Positions 20,650 through 35,900 of a stretch of DNA of 64,000 bases are shown piece by piece. The notes under the pieces are model-generated. The model ran no database searches and was not told where the DNA came from. It saw only the letters and a program-made list of their open reading frames with translations. Within the stretch, counting starts at the first letter, position 1, and every line of letters begins with the position of its first letter. The position numbers and the translations under genes are program-made. The stretch covers positions 25,661,117 to 25,725,116 of the forward strand of contig CM042181.1 of the NCBI GenBank assembly GCA_023376005.1. Reading direction: 5' to 3'. This stretch comes from Doryteuthis pealeii (taxonomy: Eukaryota > Mollusca > Cephalopoda > Myopsida > Loliginidae).

Positions 20650-23600
20650 TTCATTGATTCAATCTAATTCCAACCCTGAGGCGATGTTTAGAATACGCCA
20701 ACTGCACCCTTTCCAGAGGTATGACACTAACCTGCATCCTTTGCAGGGGTAAAACTCTAAGCTGCATATGGTTGTGAGGCTCCAATTCTGGAGTTCTTTC
20801 TATCTATCAGTCTGTTTACATCTATCTCTGTTCGTATCTATCTTAATCATAATTACTGTTATAAAACTTTTGACTTTTCTAGTCATTTCTTCATTTACAG
20901 AAGTTTCATAACAGAAATTATCATTAAGATAATATTTTCCTGGCCTTTCATCAGGTCTTTTATACGTGGCGTTTTTTTTTTTATGGGGCATCTAACGAGG
21001 ATCGAACTCGCTATTATAGCAATAATGGGTCTGTCAGACTAGTTTGCTTACCATTACCCCACGACGATATCTATATGTTTAAGAACTTTCTACTTACAAA
21101 AAGTCAGATAAGGGAATTTTTTTCTCGTGTTACCCATCGTGCGACAGTTTTATAATTTGTGACGTCATACGTTATGTGACGTAATGGTTTCTTTTATTCA
21201 ATCTGAATTAGTTTCATGTTAGATGTGCAGTTTATATAACTCTGTGAAATGTCATTAACATGCCAATTAATGTCATCAATCTTTCGGCCGATCTATTCTG
21301 TACTGTCTATATAGAAGTAGGACTTTCTTTTTTCGGCTATGTAAAGTAAAAAAAAGTAAATATTCTTGGGCAAGTTTCGATAGAATACTCGCAGTAGCTC
21401 ATACAGTCTCACCTTCCCGGCCGCTAATATTGTCCAACAGAAGGACAAGAACCAATGACGTCATGAAGAGGACATAAAAGAGTCTTAGCGCTTAGTTTTG
21501 ATTGTATTCTTCTCCTAGACCGATTGCCCACCAAGGTTAGAGAGCCTATTGTCCTGTTATTTTACTCATAGCTGATATATCTCTAAATTGAAACTATTGA
21601 TTTTTAAAAGGAATTAGAAAAGATCCTTTTCACTGATTCTCAAATTTGCCCCAATGATGACAACAAGCTCTAATAATATTAGTTATTCTATATTTTCCAG
21701 ATAAATATGCAGCTTGTTCTAATTCTTTACGTGGAAATATTATTAGAAACCATGAGGTTCCTAGTTCGATACCGGCCCTCGCCAACTCAGCATATAAGTA
21801 GCACAGGGATCTGTGCGGGAAAGTAAGGAGCTGATGGTAGGTGTGGCGCTCCACCCAGACGCAAAAACAATCTCCTTGTTCTAGCGCTAGTGAAAAGGGG
21901 ATAGACTCCCTCGCTGTATGGCTCATACCGACATTAGGCCACCCCGACGACTTTACTTTTTTTAATTAGATATTTTTTTGTTAAATCCCTCAATACCTTT
22001 TTAGGGGTGATGTTTAGATAATTGACAGGGACTATCGTAGTAAGTGGAAGAAGGCGGTATATGTCGACTTAATTGTACATTGCTAGTACGGATTTAAATA
22101 CCAAGTAGTTTACTCTTTTCCGGAGAGTATAACAGTCGAAACTGTGACTATAACAACCAGGATAAGGATATTAATCCAATTATGTCAATGTAATGGTTAG
22201 TCATAAAAAATGGACTCGTCGACGCGAGTTCAAATCCGGGATGGGGTTGTTTGTATTTCACATTGGCTAATACTTTTGGGAAAATTATGAATCCACCTAA
22301 TCTCCCTCCAGCTATGGGTAAATTGTAGGGCAGGCTGGACTTTTTAATCTTGGTTAGGCAACCAGTCTAGGAGGAGGGAAACTCTGAATACAAACCTGTT
22401 AAACTACGCTTCAAGAAATTGACCTTGTGCTATATCCTGCACGTGTGGAGGAGTTGGTATATATATATATATACACGTTAACATCAATGTTTTAAGTATT
22501 TAATTCCCGATGTAAATTAGTAGGTAAATAAGCAAGCTAATAGTTACTCGTTATAGTCACAACGTTATACTCTCCAGCCGTCTTTAGTGTCACAAAGTAT
22601 CAACTGTTTACTTCATGTGTCTGTTATAGTCGGTAATCTTCTGCAAATTTCGAACCGACCCTTTTTATTCAATCCGTGGTAATGAATTTTCATTCCATCG
22701 GAAATGTTACTAATGTGGATCTCCCTGTTGGTGAGGCTGTAGAATACGCCGACTGCACCTTTGTAGAGAGGTAAGACTCCCCCTAATGGGTCCACCTATT
22801 GGTCGTAGGTGGCGACCCGTGATGCTTAAGGACGGAATCCTGGTTGGTGCGAAGTCCATGACAAGCAACTGTGGCGTTACTTTCGTATTTTGCCTGGAGA
22901 GTTGTCTGCCCGTTTAGTTTGCTGGTTCCCGCTAGGGGCCGGTTATACTTATATTTATCTTTCTCTTTCCCTGTTGCTCGACCTATGAGACACTCTCGTC
23001 TACCCCTTCCTTGTTGGGGCTTCGGTCCTCAACGCCGGACTAATCACTGTAAGTTATTTATACAGCATGGACTATTCTTAGTCTCATGTCTGTACTTTTA
23101 TGTTTTTCCCTTATACTTTATGTATCTCGTCATATCCATGTGCTGTACCTATTAAATGTTATGTCTATCAACCCTTGTCGGAGTTTTATCTTCAAGTTTT
23201 ATCACTTTGGATTTTACAACTGGTGACTACCCGAAGTGATGAACACGTTTTGCGAAGGCTTTTGAACTTTAAATCGTACACAACATTCCACTTAGGCCCT
23301 TACTTGGGTTAGACGGGCCGTCGGAGAGGCCGCCTCCGATCAATCGGCTGGTCATGTCAAGACCGATATGATTGCCCCAACCCTATTGCCCTTATAGCAA
23401 GCCCCAACTCTTTTTATCATCTATGTACTAAAAGACGGTGCCTGAGGGTCTTCATGTCCAGGGAATGACGTTAAACTCTATCTAATGTTGAGGTTCCAGT
23501 TCTGGAGGTTAGGGGAATGTTGAGCACCCCTTCATCACCATTGCTCCTTGGTCCACTCCGACCTGGAGTGGTATCACCAGTTAGGACCCCATCTATGGGA

Positions 23601-26600
23601 TAAATGAAAAAAATGTATTCATAAAAAAATGTGTATCCATTAAGAATGAATTTATTTCAAAATGTGAGTGAATTTTGTAGACAAACGATTTTACCGTTTC
23701 CCTGAGTTATAAACAGAAATTACGGTTAAGTCATGCTGAAAGTATCGGTTTCCACTAGATAACCGAAGTTAAGCAGCGATTAGCTTGTTCTATTCATAAT
23801 TGGGTGACCGCTTAAGCAACAGTAGGTAATGTAAGTGTTATGATACTATACTCGCCCCGCCCCTGCTGCTGCTGTTACCCCCAAACTTTTAGTACAGAAT
23901 AAAGTCCTTGTATCTGACGCACGTGTTTGTTAGCCTCTCATTTTCAGTATCACTTATTAACTATTCTCTGAACATACTAAAGTAAGCCACCGAAGTCCTT
24001 TGTTTATCAAAATGACTTTATTTGATATTAAATGAAATAGGGTTGATATGCTGAAAAACAAAACAACCAAACCATTAAAAATATAAGAATTACTGATTGG
24101 TGTATATCCAGGTATCACGGAGTTGTCCCCCTTTTTGTTGTTGTTGATAACCCTTTTAAGGCGAATTAACAGTTAACATGATATACATGTCGTGTATTTG
24201 AGTTGTCTTATAAACCCATGCAAGTCGTTATAAAACAGTGACTTCCTGTGCATTTTCTTTGAGATCATTTCAATATCATCTCGTTCTTTACACACCGGGC
24301 AATATTACAATTATCCCAACCAAGATGAGGTCATAAGCTCATAAATGGTAAAAAACAAAGGAGGTGCCCGTTGTGTAATGGTTATCGTTGCAGGAAATAG
24401 ACACGACAGTTAAAATCTTGGAAGAGAATATTCGCATTTCCCATTCGCGCTAATAACATTGGGAAAGGTATGAATTCAACTGTTCTCCCTCCAGCTATGG
24501 GTAAATTGTAATGCAGTCTGGGCTCTAACTATATGGTATGACAACCGGTCTAAAAGAGAAAGAAATCTCTGAATTCAAACCTGTTAAACTTAAAAATTGA
24601 CCATATGTCTTGTGCGGAAGGGTTGGGTAAATATATAAGTATTAGTACATACCTGTTTTGTCTTGGGATTCACAAACTGTTGGTGATACGGGTTCAACGA
24701 ATTCTTGTCTTTTTCTATTTGGTCTTCTAATCTCATGTTCTTCTTGATTTCTTGGCATTCCAGTAACGGGACGCGGAGTCTCCAAGATTAATCTATGAAA
24801 AGATTAAGAATTCTCATTGAATAACAATTACTTAAATATTTCAGTCTATTTGAAGTGAGCACATTCGTGCACTCACTCCAAACAAACTTTTTATTTATTC
24901 GGAAATGAAGTACAGCGCATGTGCACACAACTCGGCATGTAGCCGGAAATTTGGTTTTGAGGGAGGGGTGATAAAACTGGTCATATCACTACACGGATCT
25001 ATCTAGCTAGGCTCACTCACTGACCGATTCATTCAAAAATAAAAAAATAAAATTCTTGCATTCTCTCCTTCCGCAGCTCCCTTCCACCAAAATACCTCAT
25101 TCGCTCTATGCATCTATCCTACTTAAAAATTTCCCAATATTGATGATTGGCGATGGAGGGGGTGGGAAAAATTGAAAATAAAAACCCCAAGAAACTGAAA
25201 AACACATGTAAACAAAACAAAAATTGTAGGTCATTGTGGTTTCCCCCTTTCCTTCAGCTCTTGTGTAGGCCCGCCGACTGTCTTCCGCACTTTGTTGTTT
25301 GAAATCAAGCCGGTCAGTGCCTCTAATATGGGAATGGGTGTCCTTAGTGGGTGGTCGGTAAAAAAAAAGAAGGGATTCTACTGCAGAATGCCAGAGTATT
25401 TATGAAGCCTCATAACATTATAGAAACCAAGCAGCCAATCAGGAGTCAAGGAATGGAATCACCCAAATACATGAATGGACTATTCTTGAGTTCCATAAGT
25501 ACAAGCTGTTTTGGGTACTAGTTCAGTTGTTCTTAGCCAGTTGCTGTTGTCCAAAACAACAGTATACTGACTAACTAACTTCAACAGAGAACACCTAAAA
25601 GAGACAAAATTATTGAATGTGGTAAATAAACTTACTTCGTATACCTAAAACAGTGTGAGTGACAATATAAGTTTTGGAAATTAATAAACCAATTCCACCG
25701 GAATTTAAGACATACATTTTATCTCGGCTAAATGCAGGTATTCATCTTCATATTCAAGGCAATTCACTTCTACAACTATATGAATAAAAAAGGGACTAGG
25801 GGTAGATAACTGACTCTATACAAAAAGGGATTCGTGTTAGGTAACTCTGACCCCTACAATTTACAACTATCAGTAAATTCTAGAATGCTAACTATTTAGC
25901 AAGTCTGATTAGAGTGATAATTTCAACAATAAGTTCACTAAATGTTATAAGTGCATAGATTTGCGTGTGTATAAAAAAAAATTAGTATTAGACTGTTTGG
26001 TCAGTAAAATACGTGTACATCTATACATGGAGTTGAGTGAGGGAGAGCCTTTTTATGATTGGGCATAGCAACCACGTGTTGCGCCCAGTAGTTTCGGTGC
26101 TCATATTCAACAGTTACCTATGGACCAGCTCCATGACTAGGTCGAGCTGAATTTATCTCCGAGATAAGATACCAGATAGAAGATACCAGATGTCCTTAAT
26201 TGAAATAGAAGATACCAGATATCCTTAATTTCCCTTTCCATCAGACTGATAGGTCTCCCGAACTTGATTCTATATAGAAATACATTTATATTGTTAGTCA
26301 TTGTTTTGTTATATAATAACCTTTACATTTGAACTTTTAATTCATTTATTTGTTGTTGTTAGATTTTACAGCCACGAGTCAGCAGTAAATGTTTTAATTT
26401 CTCGAATGCCCGGCGAATCTATAGTGATTGTGCAATATACTTTCTATATTATACATTTTCTCTTTTTGTGAAGGAACACTAACTTTAACTGTATGGGGGG
26501 GGGGCATCCCATCGTGGGTAATAATTAACAAGCTATTCTCGCGGATCCATTACTACTGAATAGCCATTTGGATACTCACTGGATGCCCCATACTTGCAAT

Positions 26601-28818
26601 CTTATATCACACCCTACCTGTGGCGAACGGGCTCGGGTAAATACCTACCACCAGCTATATGGTTTTGCTCTATACTCGACAGAATAATAGTCTATATCAA
26701 TTGACCGATCGTAGATATTTGCCCAGGCTCTTCTTGGCTCCCAGTTCGTCTATAATTTGAATCCTCACACTCATCAGGTCGTGCTGACAGCACAAATGTC
26801 CCTATCGATCGTCACCCCTATTCCTAGGAGTTCCTATGTGTAGCATTCAGAATCCACACAGCCGATTGATGTAGGTTATTGTTGGTCGGCCTACACTGGT
26901 GTGTCCATATGTATGTGTACCCCTAAGAGAACGTCACTTATGCGTTTGTCCTTGCCTTTCCAGAATACCTTGTTCGTCTTACTTGGATGGTTTGTGTAAG
27001 ATGAAGCAAGTGGCTGTACAGTTGCTTTTTTGTGGGGTGCTGCTTCCAGGATCTGTTCAAGACACGACGCAGCATCTTTGTGTAATTCCTATCTATCTTT
27101 TTTTCAAAGTGCTTTGTCGGAGTCCAAGTGGTACAGCGAGTAACGTGCAAACGTCGCAATTCAGGGGTGGGGCGAGATTTCAACCCGGCGACCCCTCTAG
27201 TGGCCAATGAATAGGGATTCAGATTTTTCAAAGCTTCACCTACCCACTCACTTTCAAATTCTACGCGTTCATAGTTCACGAGTATAGTGGCAATATATTT
27301 TAGTTATAGCAACGCAAAGGTTAGGTCGATTTTGCGTCTCCCTGAAGCTGCACCCTAGGGCCGCTAACCCTCCCTGATCCCCTTAGTTCCACCACTGGGT
27401 ACAACCAAACAGTAGCACTGACACGGCTACAGCTTGGAAGAATTCTCGCTTTATCTTATCAAGAGAGATCAGATTTCCATATGATCGATAGTCTGTCTAT
27501 AGCATTCCATGACTTTCCTATGTGTATATTGACATCGCTTTCTGTAGATGAGATATTGCACCCAAAGTATTTGAACCATCCATCCAGTGTGGAGATGCCT
27601 CCATCTTGTTTAAAACATATGAACTCCGTTAGAAATAAGAAAAAAAAATGAACAGTTAAAGACAAATCGGCCTTTGGGTTAATCGATTTTGCGCCTCCTT
27701 GAAGCCGCACCCCAAGGCAGCTGGTCCTCCCTGATTCCCTTTGTTCTGCCACTGGGTGCAACCAAACAGTAGCGCTGACACGGCTACAGCTTGGAAGAAT
27801 TCTCGCTTTATTATATTAGATCAGATTTCCATATGATCGTTAATCTGTTTATAGCAATCCTTGACTTTCCTATGCTTATATTGACATCGATTTCAGTAGA
27901 TGAGATATTGCACCCTACGTATTTGAACCATCCTTTCAGTATAGAGATGCTTCTATTTTGTTTAAGACATATGAACTCCGTTAGAAATGAGAAAAGAGCA
28001 GTTAAACAGACAAGACAAATCGGCCGAAACTGATGATTAAATAAAGTTTCATATGAAATAAATATAAATACCGATCAACTTTGTGCTGTGTAGTTTTTTT
28101 ATTTTCTTTCTGTCCATTTTCGGTGTTTCCCGTTTCTATGATTGGCGGAAGTGAAGTTCCTGGTCTGAATCCTTGATCGGCTATTTCCGGTGGACGAGGA
28201 CCTTCTTCCAATTGACTGCCAATTGCCGCTTTGATCAACTCACTCACCAAATTACGCTCTGGAAACAGAAATTACATATTTATATAAATAACTCTCATGA
28301 TATGCATAAATTCCATATACAGCAGTAACTTGATTTTCAAAATTCGACTTATACACGGGTATATACAGTAGTGGAAAAAACAAACAAGAATCGCTGGGAA
28401 ACTTTGTTACCTTGATTTACAAGTTTAATTCGTTCTGCTCGTACCTCAATTCAAATTTCCTCATTGAAAATAACTGAAATGCCATCAATCCGTTTCAACA
28501 TTCCAAACACTAATTTTTGTTACGTTTTTGTAATTAAGAATAATAGCAATGTATATTGTATAAAGCCATAATTGAATAGAATGTAATGAATTATGTTCTG
28601 CAATATGTTTTAATGTATATTTGTTTATAAATAATACTTTTCTTTGGTGTAATAAATGTGGAAACGTAATTTTTTTTAGTGAACTTATTAACATAAGCGT
28701 ATATGAAGTTTGCTCGTACCTCAAATTTTAGCTCATAACACAAAGTGAAAAAACGACTGAATGACAGCTCGTAACTCAGAAAATACGTAAGTTGGGACAT
28801 TCGCAAGTCAATGTACCG

Positions 28819-28855
<37 letters not shown>

Positions 28856-29149
28856 GCTCCCGTAACCCGATAGAGCTCTTTAGGAGCGACTTTAATAAAC
28901 TTTCACCGCCAGCATAACGTAATGATCATCTGTTTACAGATTTGATCTGTGGTGATCGTATAGTATATACACAGATGATTGTATTTAAGATAGTTAAAAC
29001 ACCGCTCCTGAATGGCTGCTGGCGATGGCCTAGATGTTAACGGATCGGGTGGACGTAAAGTCAGTCGGGCTTCACTCCTGGTCGGAGTTAGTCGTATATC
29101 TAGCCACACTGATGAGACGTGAAACGTCGAAACACGGTGTCTGTCGATG

Positions 29150-29192
<43 letters not shown>

Positions 29193-30964
29193 ATGAAGTT
29201 TATTTTTCAAGATATGATGCGGATGGGTTGGGTAAATACCTACTTTTGATGTATTGTAAGGAAAACTTTGCTATAATATATATATATATTTCTATTTCAA
29301 CAATCTAAAATAAAGTTCAGTCAGAGTTGATATAAATAAATTATCTTTTGAAATAGTTACCTTTATCTCCAGCACACATCAACCAACCTTGGACAGCATT
29401 CATATCATCCGTATTGAGAATCTGACACAGCATAGTTAATACCTAAAAAAAAACAAGAATTGCTTATTAATTTTGCTATGAGAAATGTTATCTACTCGAC
29501 TGACTTAGCGATTAATGAAATTTTAAAGTACATTTCTATTGTTTTCTATTCACTCTTATAAATTTAAATGGAAATCCGTTTACCAGTTTGGTTAGAATTA
29601 TGCATAAGACAACAGCAATAAAATCCTGGATTATTGCTCACTTAATCTCACGAGCTAATTCATTCAGTGCCAGAATTAATTGGTTTTCAGCCCATTTCAA
29701 ATCTGGCTGTCTTTCAGCCCATTTCAAATCTGGCTGTCTTTCAGCCCATTCCAATCTCACTAACTTGTTTGATACCACGATATCTTCAGTTCTCCGCTTA
29801 TTTTAATCTCCCTATTCAATTTGTTCGACGCCACGAATTAAGAAATTAAGTTTTAGCCAAGTCTATACCAACAAAAGCCCTGAAGCTATACAACTGGACG
29901 TTTTGACAGGAAGTGAATATGTGGTGGTCTAGATTACTTCTAATCTAAAATTATTGAGCAATGTTTTTAGTAAGTGAATTGTTAGTTGTATTAAAAAAAA
30001 ATCAAAATAATTCTTCTATTCAAGAAACTCACCGTGTTTTCCATTTCTGTTTGGTACGACTGCTCTGACAATTGATTGAAAAGTTTTTCTCTAAGGGACA
30101 ATCTTGGCCCTTGTCTCGACATAGCTCTCGATGGTGGTGGCATAAGACGACCTGTCTCTGAAGAATACATATTTGCTCCTGTGCGAGGTCTTCTCTCGGA
30201 CGGAACTTCCAGAGGGCGCCCATGTAACTCATTGACTGGGTTGATACCCAATTGACTGGTAAAATTGTGCAGTTCCTGACGCCATGATTCCATTTGGGCA
30301 ACTGGAAGACAGAATAAATAATTAATAATTAAATCCCTTGATTTACAGCACATTTCCTTATTTACTACTAGAAGTGGCTACCCGGCGTTGTCTGGGTAGA
30401 GGGTGGGATAATAAAAAGTTAGTCTCGCAGATCCATTGATTTGGGTCATACATAATTGATTTATGTTTTAATCATGAATGCAACCACCGACTTTCCCCTT
30501 TCATACTATTCACTAATTTTTAAATATCTTACTAGATGTAGATAAAATATTCATTATTTTTGCACAAAAAAAGCAAGCTCTGGTGATACTGAATGTGTAT
30601 ATATATTTACTTTGTCGTTAATGAATTTATTTTTGTAGTTTCCTCTGGATATACATACACATAACTGGCATATATATATATATAAATTTCTTTTTTCTAT
30701 GCATTTCCTTAGTAAATATTTTAACATGAATTCCATTCAGCAATCGTTTTGTATCAATCTTTTTGAAGTGAAATTTACTATAGAAACTTTCTAGTAATTC
30801 ATTTTTGTGGTTAGTTCTCTAGACTGTACTCAATATCTGCATAGTCGATGGATGTCAGTTTTTGCTGGTCGGCAAAACTGGTGTGTCGATAAGAGAACGT
30901 CGCTTACGAGTTCGTCCTTACTTCATCAGATGGTCCCAGCATGTATAAAAAGAGATGGGAATAG

Positions 30965-30999
<35 letters not shown>

Positions 31000-31335
31000 A
31001 TCCACAGACATCACATTTAAACGTCTCACGTCTCTTCACTCCAACCGGGATAGAAACCTGATTGATAATGTTTTATAATTTGCTTGAAGCATTGTGTAGT
31101 TTGGTGATTGGTTTTGAAGGCTTTCACAATTCAAGTGTAAAGAAAAATCAGGTAACTATGATGTTGTTCGTTTATCTTTGATTTATTTTCTTTATATTTC
31201 GGGATAAAGATCCCTTCGTCAGAAGATTTCTGAAAGCTAAGTCCAAGAGCTATTACCCTGTGGCTAGGATCTGTCCATTCTATTGTATACCTGGTGATAT
31301 CTTCATCTGAATTCTTTGTGTGTGTATGCGTAAGA

Positions 31336-31368
<33 letters not shown>

Positions 31369-32931
31369 GCTTCTCCCACTGGCTGGTTTGGTCGTAGCGC
31401 GCTATTTATGTAGCATATCTTGGTCAGATTTTGAATTCAGAGTTTTCCTTCTTCTAGAAGACGAACGCGGACCCTACGCTGTTATTAAGTTAGGAATTGA
31501 ACAAGAAATGACTTTATTCTCAAAGAGCATTTAACTGCATTGTGCTAACAAATATTTCAAAATCCATTATATATAAACAAAAATCTGATTTTTATAATGT
31601 ATTAATATGTATACTAAGAATATAAAAAAGCCATACCAAGGTTAAAGAGCCCAGTCTGTCCAACTATTTTACTTATAGCTTGAAGGAGCTAGTTGGATTT
31701 ATACTAGTGAATATGTGAAATGCAAATAGCCTCGTCCAGGATTTGAACTCTAATAGCTGAGTCAATCTCCTACGACAATACGCCACGAGTGCCACCATAT
31801 ATGTTGTGTACTGGATCATACAGTATTCAGTTTACTAGTACATTCAGCTACATGTGCGCCAGACATAGAGTAACTTGCAAAAGAGTGCTAAAACCTCGTC
31901 GTAGACGGTTCGCGTAATGGTTCCGTAATCTTTGCAGTCTCAGTCTATTTGCCTCTCATCCCACTTATGACGGCGTGACAAAATGACATTTTTATGTGGG
32001 TCCACCCACAAGCCAAAGCTCATGGGTGGTAGGCACAAAAATGCGTCGATCCCGTCAGCATTCCCCCTCGAGGGGGGGGGGGCTCAGGCGCTGGGCAATA
32101 AACCCAGCCCTGCCTCCAAGGGGGCAGGTATTGCCTGGGGGAATAGCCCCCTGGGATCGACGCTATTAATTTACTTTACCGGTCAAGTGGCCGAAGCTCA
32201 CTGGACCCCCTCCCCGAAGGACGGGTGAAAGGCTCCGATGTTCTCAGACAGCCGTGTATGAATAATCCTGGACCAGCGCATTTACTCTCTATGCAAGGTA
32301 CTCTAGGCTAGTCCACTACAATATATCTGTTGATAGTCAACACTAAATCTTACTAAGCTGATAATTGATCATTTGGTGTACTAAAAAAGCATTAAGTGCA
32401 GTAAATATCACTTAACCTTGAACGTATATAAGTCCCACTGATTTGGCACCAATCAGCACTTGAGTTGCCCATAATATTTGTCATTCTGTTTTTTCTACTT
32501 TTTTGTTTACGGCAATATGATCAGTACAAAATCCTCAAACCATTCACTATTGATCGTATCGGTCGTCATGGTAACTCTTATTATTCAATTGAGACTTTAA
32601 GAATCTTTGTATCGTCGTTTTCCTTCATAAACATTTCGAGTGTCATAGTCACCGGTATTAGATTTCTTTTTACAACACATGTCTATATCTTACACAGAGT
32701 CGATCCAAGAGATCGATACACACAACCGGTACATATAAAATCAATCAAAATAGGAAAATGATCTGATGTGAAATCAGAGGGGGTCACAGTAGCTGGAATA
32801 TGGGGGTAAGGTAAATGGAGCGTGGGGAGGTCACAATAGAATTTGGTGGCCACGTTTTATGTTAAGTATTCTATGTTATTTGAGAGAGAGAGAGAGAGAG
32901 GAATATAAAAGAGAATAGAGAAGTGAGACAG

Positions 32932-32969
<38 letters not shown>

Positions 32970-35900
32970 AGAGACCCGCCCGACTCAATCATGCCATTTC
33001 CACAAATACTCGAGAGATGAGAAAAAATAAAAATCTTTCGGACTTGAAAGAATATTCGTCGCGTTCCGTTTCTGACTTTCCTTCCACACTGATAATCACA
33101 TAACAAAAGAAGCAAATGTCCTTTCCAGTGATTTGGATTATCTCTTTATCAATGCTATCCTAATCTGATAATCTCTCATGGTTATTTCACCAGCCATTTA
33201 AATCGGACGTTTAAAGACCAAAATTCGTCCACTTTCTTTCGAGCCCCCAATTCTATTGTAAACTCCCCTTCATTTATCTTACCCCCAAATCCCAGCTATT
33301 GTGACCCCTTTGATTTTACATCAGATCATTTCTTATTTTGATTCATTTTATTGTTTAATAATTCCTTTTCCCATTTGTATTTAGAAAGTCCTCATGTATC
33401 AGATCCATGATAGTCGTCTCTTACTACTTGGCGCTCTGGGCGATTTACCGTGTTGCAGATCAATCCCCTAAAAACAAACAAAACTTGTTTCTACTTACGT
33501 GGTCCATGTTTTGGTAGAACTTTTTCTTTGTAGAAATTCCTAAGTCCTTTAAACCGTTCGACACTCGATAACGAACCGGTCCACAACCGAGAGGAGTTTG
33601 TTTGTGGTCTTGATGGAGGCTCTACATTGTCTATCACAATACAAATTGGAACATCGAGCAAACCTGGAAATAGAAACACATAAAAAGCAGCTGCAGTATA
33701 CTACAGGATATTACTCTAGCGGAATGGTTACCAGTTCTTTAAGGCATTAGCAGTATTTGGTGCTATGGAGGATACTTAGTCGTGTCCTTACTCACGAAGG
33801 TTCAATATCAACATTAGTGTATCCATTGATACACTAACACTGAATAAATGAAAAGGAAAGATCTAACTGTAAGGTTTACAAAAAAACAAAAACACACCAA
33901 AACATAATGACGCTGCTACGATACTTTCGTAAATCCACACAACCACACAAAATCTTCGGTACACACACGAAGTAACGACTACAATCATATTTCAAGTCCT
34001 TCGACGCCACGCATGCGAATCCAGCAGAACTGCTACACCATGTCCACTCGGAAAGTAGGTCGACACGCGAGACAGCGAATGCATTTGGTTACCGGTAAGT
34101 CACTGTCACAAAAGAGGAGATAAACTTATAATGCGTAGTAAAATAAAGTCGTCGGAGTGGCCTAAAGTCGGTATCAGCCAGACAGTGAGGGAGTCTATCC
34201 CCTTTTCACTAGGGCTAGATTGGGCGTCTGAGACGGAGCGCCACTCCTATCATCAGCTCCCCACTTTACCAAACATATCCATGTGCTACTCATACGCTGA
34301 GTTGGCGAGGGCCGGAATTGAGCCAGGAACCTCGAGGTTCCCAGCCGGACACTCAGCCGGTTCTTATAAAGAGTAATGCTTACAGCACCTGGTATTCCCA
34401 AGCGGTCACCCATCCAAGTACTGACCAGGCTCGACGCTGCTTAACTTCGGTGATCAGACAAGAACAATTATAAACTGCATATTATATCAATACACAAACT
34501 TGTCCCAAACAGATGAAATGTTAACTGTTTCATATAAAAGCAGTACCCCTTTTCAAACCAACCAATCACAGGCTTGCAATTTTCGTCGCTAGAAATTGAA
34601 GGTAGAAATCTTGCTCTCTTTTAAACCAGCATCTCATAGAGTCGGGCGTAAAAATCGTTGTTTCCAATAATTCAGCAGAGATAGAAAAGGGCCGTCGTAC
34701 GATAACTTACCATAACTATCAAGGACTTAGGTGAACTTGTATTCATTTAGATTTATATAATTGATATTTACCACAGACAATACTATCGTTTGCAAAAGAA
34801 ATTATTACGAGTGTATTTTCTTGTATGTATAAATGTAATAATATTTGAAATTCCAAGTTGTGTTAATGTATTTCCTGTTTCTAACTCTTGTTAACTCCAT
34901 ATTCGCGGCTTAAATCATCACATCACTGAATCAAAAGAGAACCATAAAGTGTTCAGGAATTATCACGTGACCATGGACACGTGGTATCCGAAATCACGCC
35001 CACAATCAAGGTGAGACAATTATTTGTTGTCTCCCTACAACACTGTTACTCAATGAAATTATTTTTGTTTCTCATATTACAATGTGTATTTAAAAAAAAA
35101 TATTGCATGATATTTGTTATTGGCATCTTTCCGTCTGCCAAAGACAATGGCGTAGTGTCCATTTTTCCTTAACTTCATCAGTCCAATTTTTGAATGGCAA
35201 TATCTGGTGCAGTGACTGTTTACAGTGATGCTTGCTGGGGTTGTTGTTGTCTCTCCTTCCTTCTGGCTCTCTTTGCTGTGGCAGCTTCTTTCCTCTCTTT
35301 TTTACCCATTTTCATGCTTTGTTTGACAAGGATAAAATATAATGAGAGTTGTCTTTCCATGATTTTAAATTTAGATGCCATTGTAATGCTGGTGATTGCA
35401 ACGCTACATTGAAAAGAAACACCTACACATTCTATTAAGTGGCCCACATAATGTGAAAACATTCATGTTTTACGGTTTTAAGATATGATTGTACATAATC
35501 AGAAACAGATTATGGACTTTATACATATTCTGTAAATAAAAGAATTATATGGCAATTAACATATTAATTTGATTCAGAAGCGGGAAGCCGAAACGACCTG
35601 TGCAAATACTTAAAATGTAAACTATGGTGAGCCCCTCCAATTTATATAAGTAAAAAAAGTAAAGTCGTCAGGGTGGCCTAAAGTCGGTATAAGCCAATCA
35701 GCGAGGGAGTCTATCCCCTTTTCACTAGCGCTAGACCAAGGAGATTGTTTTTTGCGTCTGAGGTGGAGCGCCACACCTACCATCAGCTCCTTACTTTACC
35801 GCACAGATCCCCGTGCTACTCATACGTTGAGTTGGCGAGGACCAGTATCGAACTAGGAACCTTGTGGTTTCTAGCCGAACACTCTACTAACTGAGCTAAC

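Noticed and set aside
20930..20965. Minus-strand cctgatgaaaggcc...gaaaat
   Set aside because: Only a 2-4 nt possible stem II and no cleavage-site context.
29680..29752. Direct repeats in an ORF at 29.6-29.8 kb
   Set aside because: Simple 28-bp tandem repeat; the ORF has no other support.
34376..34460. Functional 5S rRNA gene
   Set aside because: About 27 bases at the 5' end are missing, and there is no terminator-flanked complete gene.
35194..35412. 72-codon hydrophobic plus-strand ORF
   Set aside because: Antisense shadow of the basic minus-strand frame; no independent evidence.
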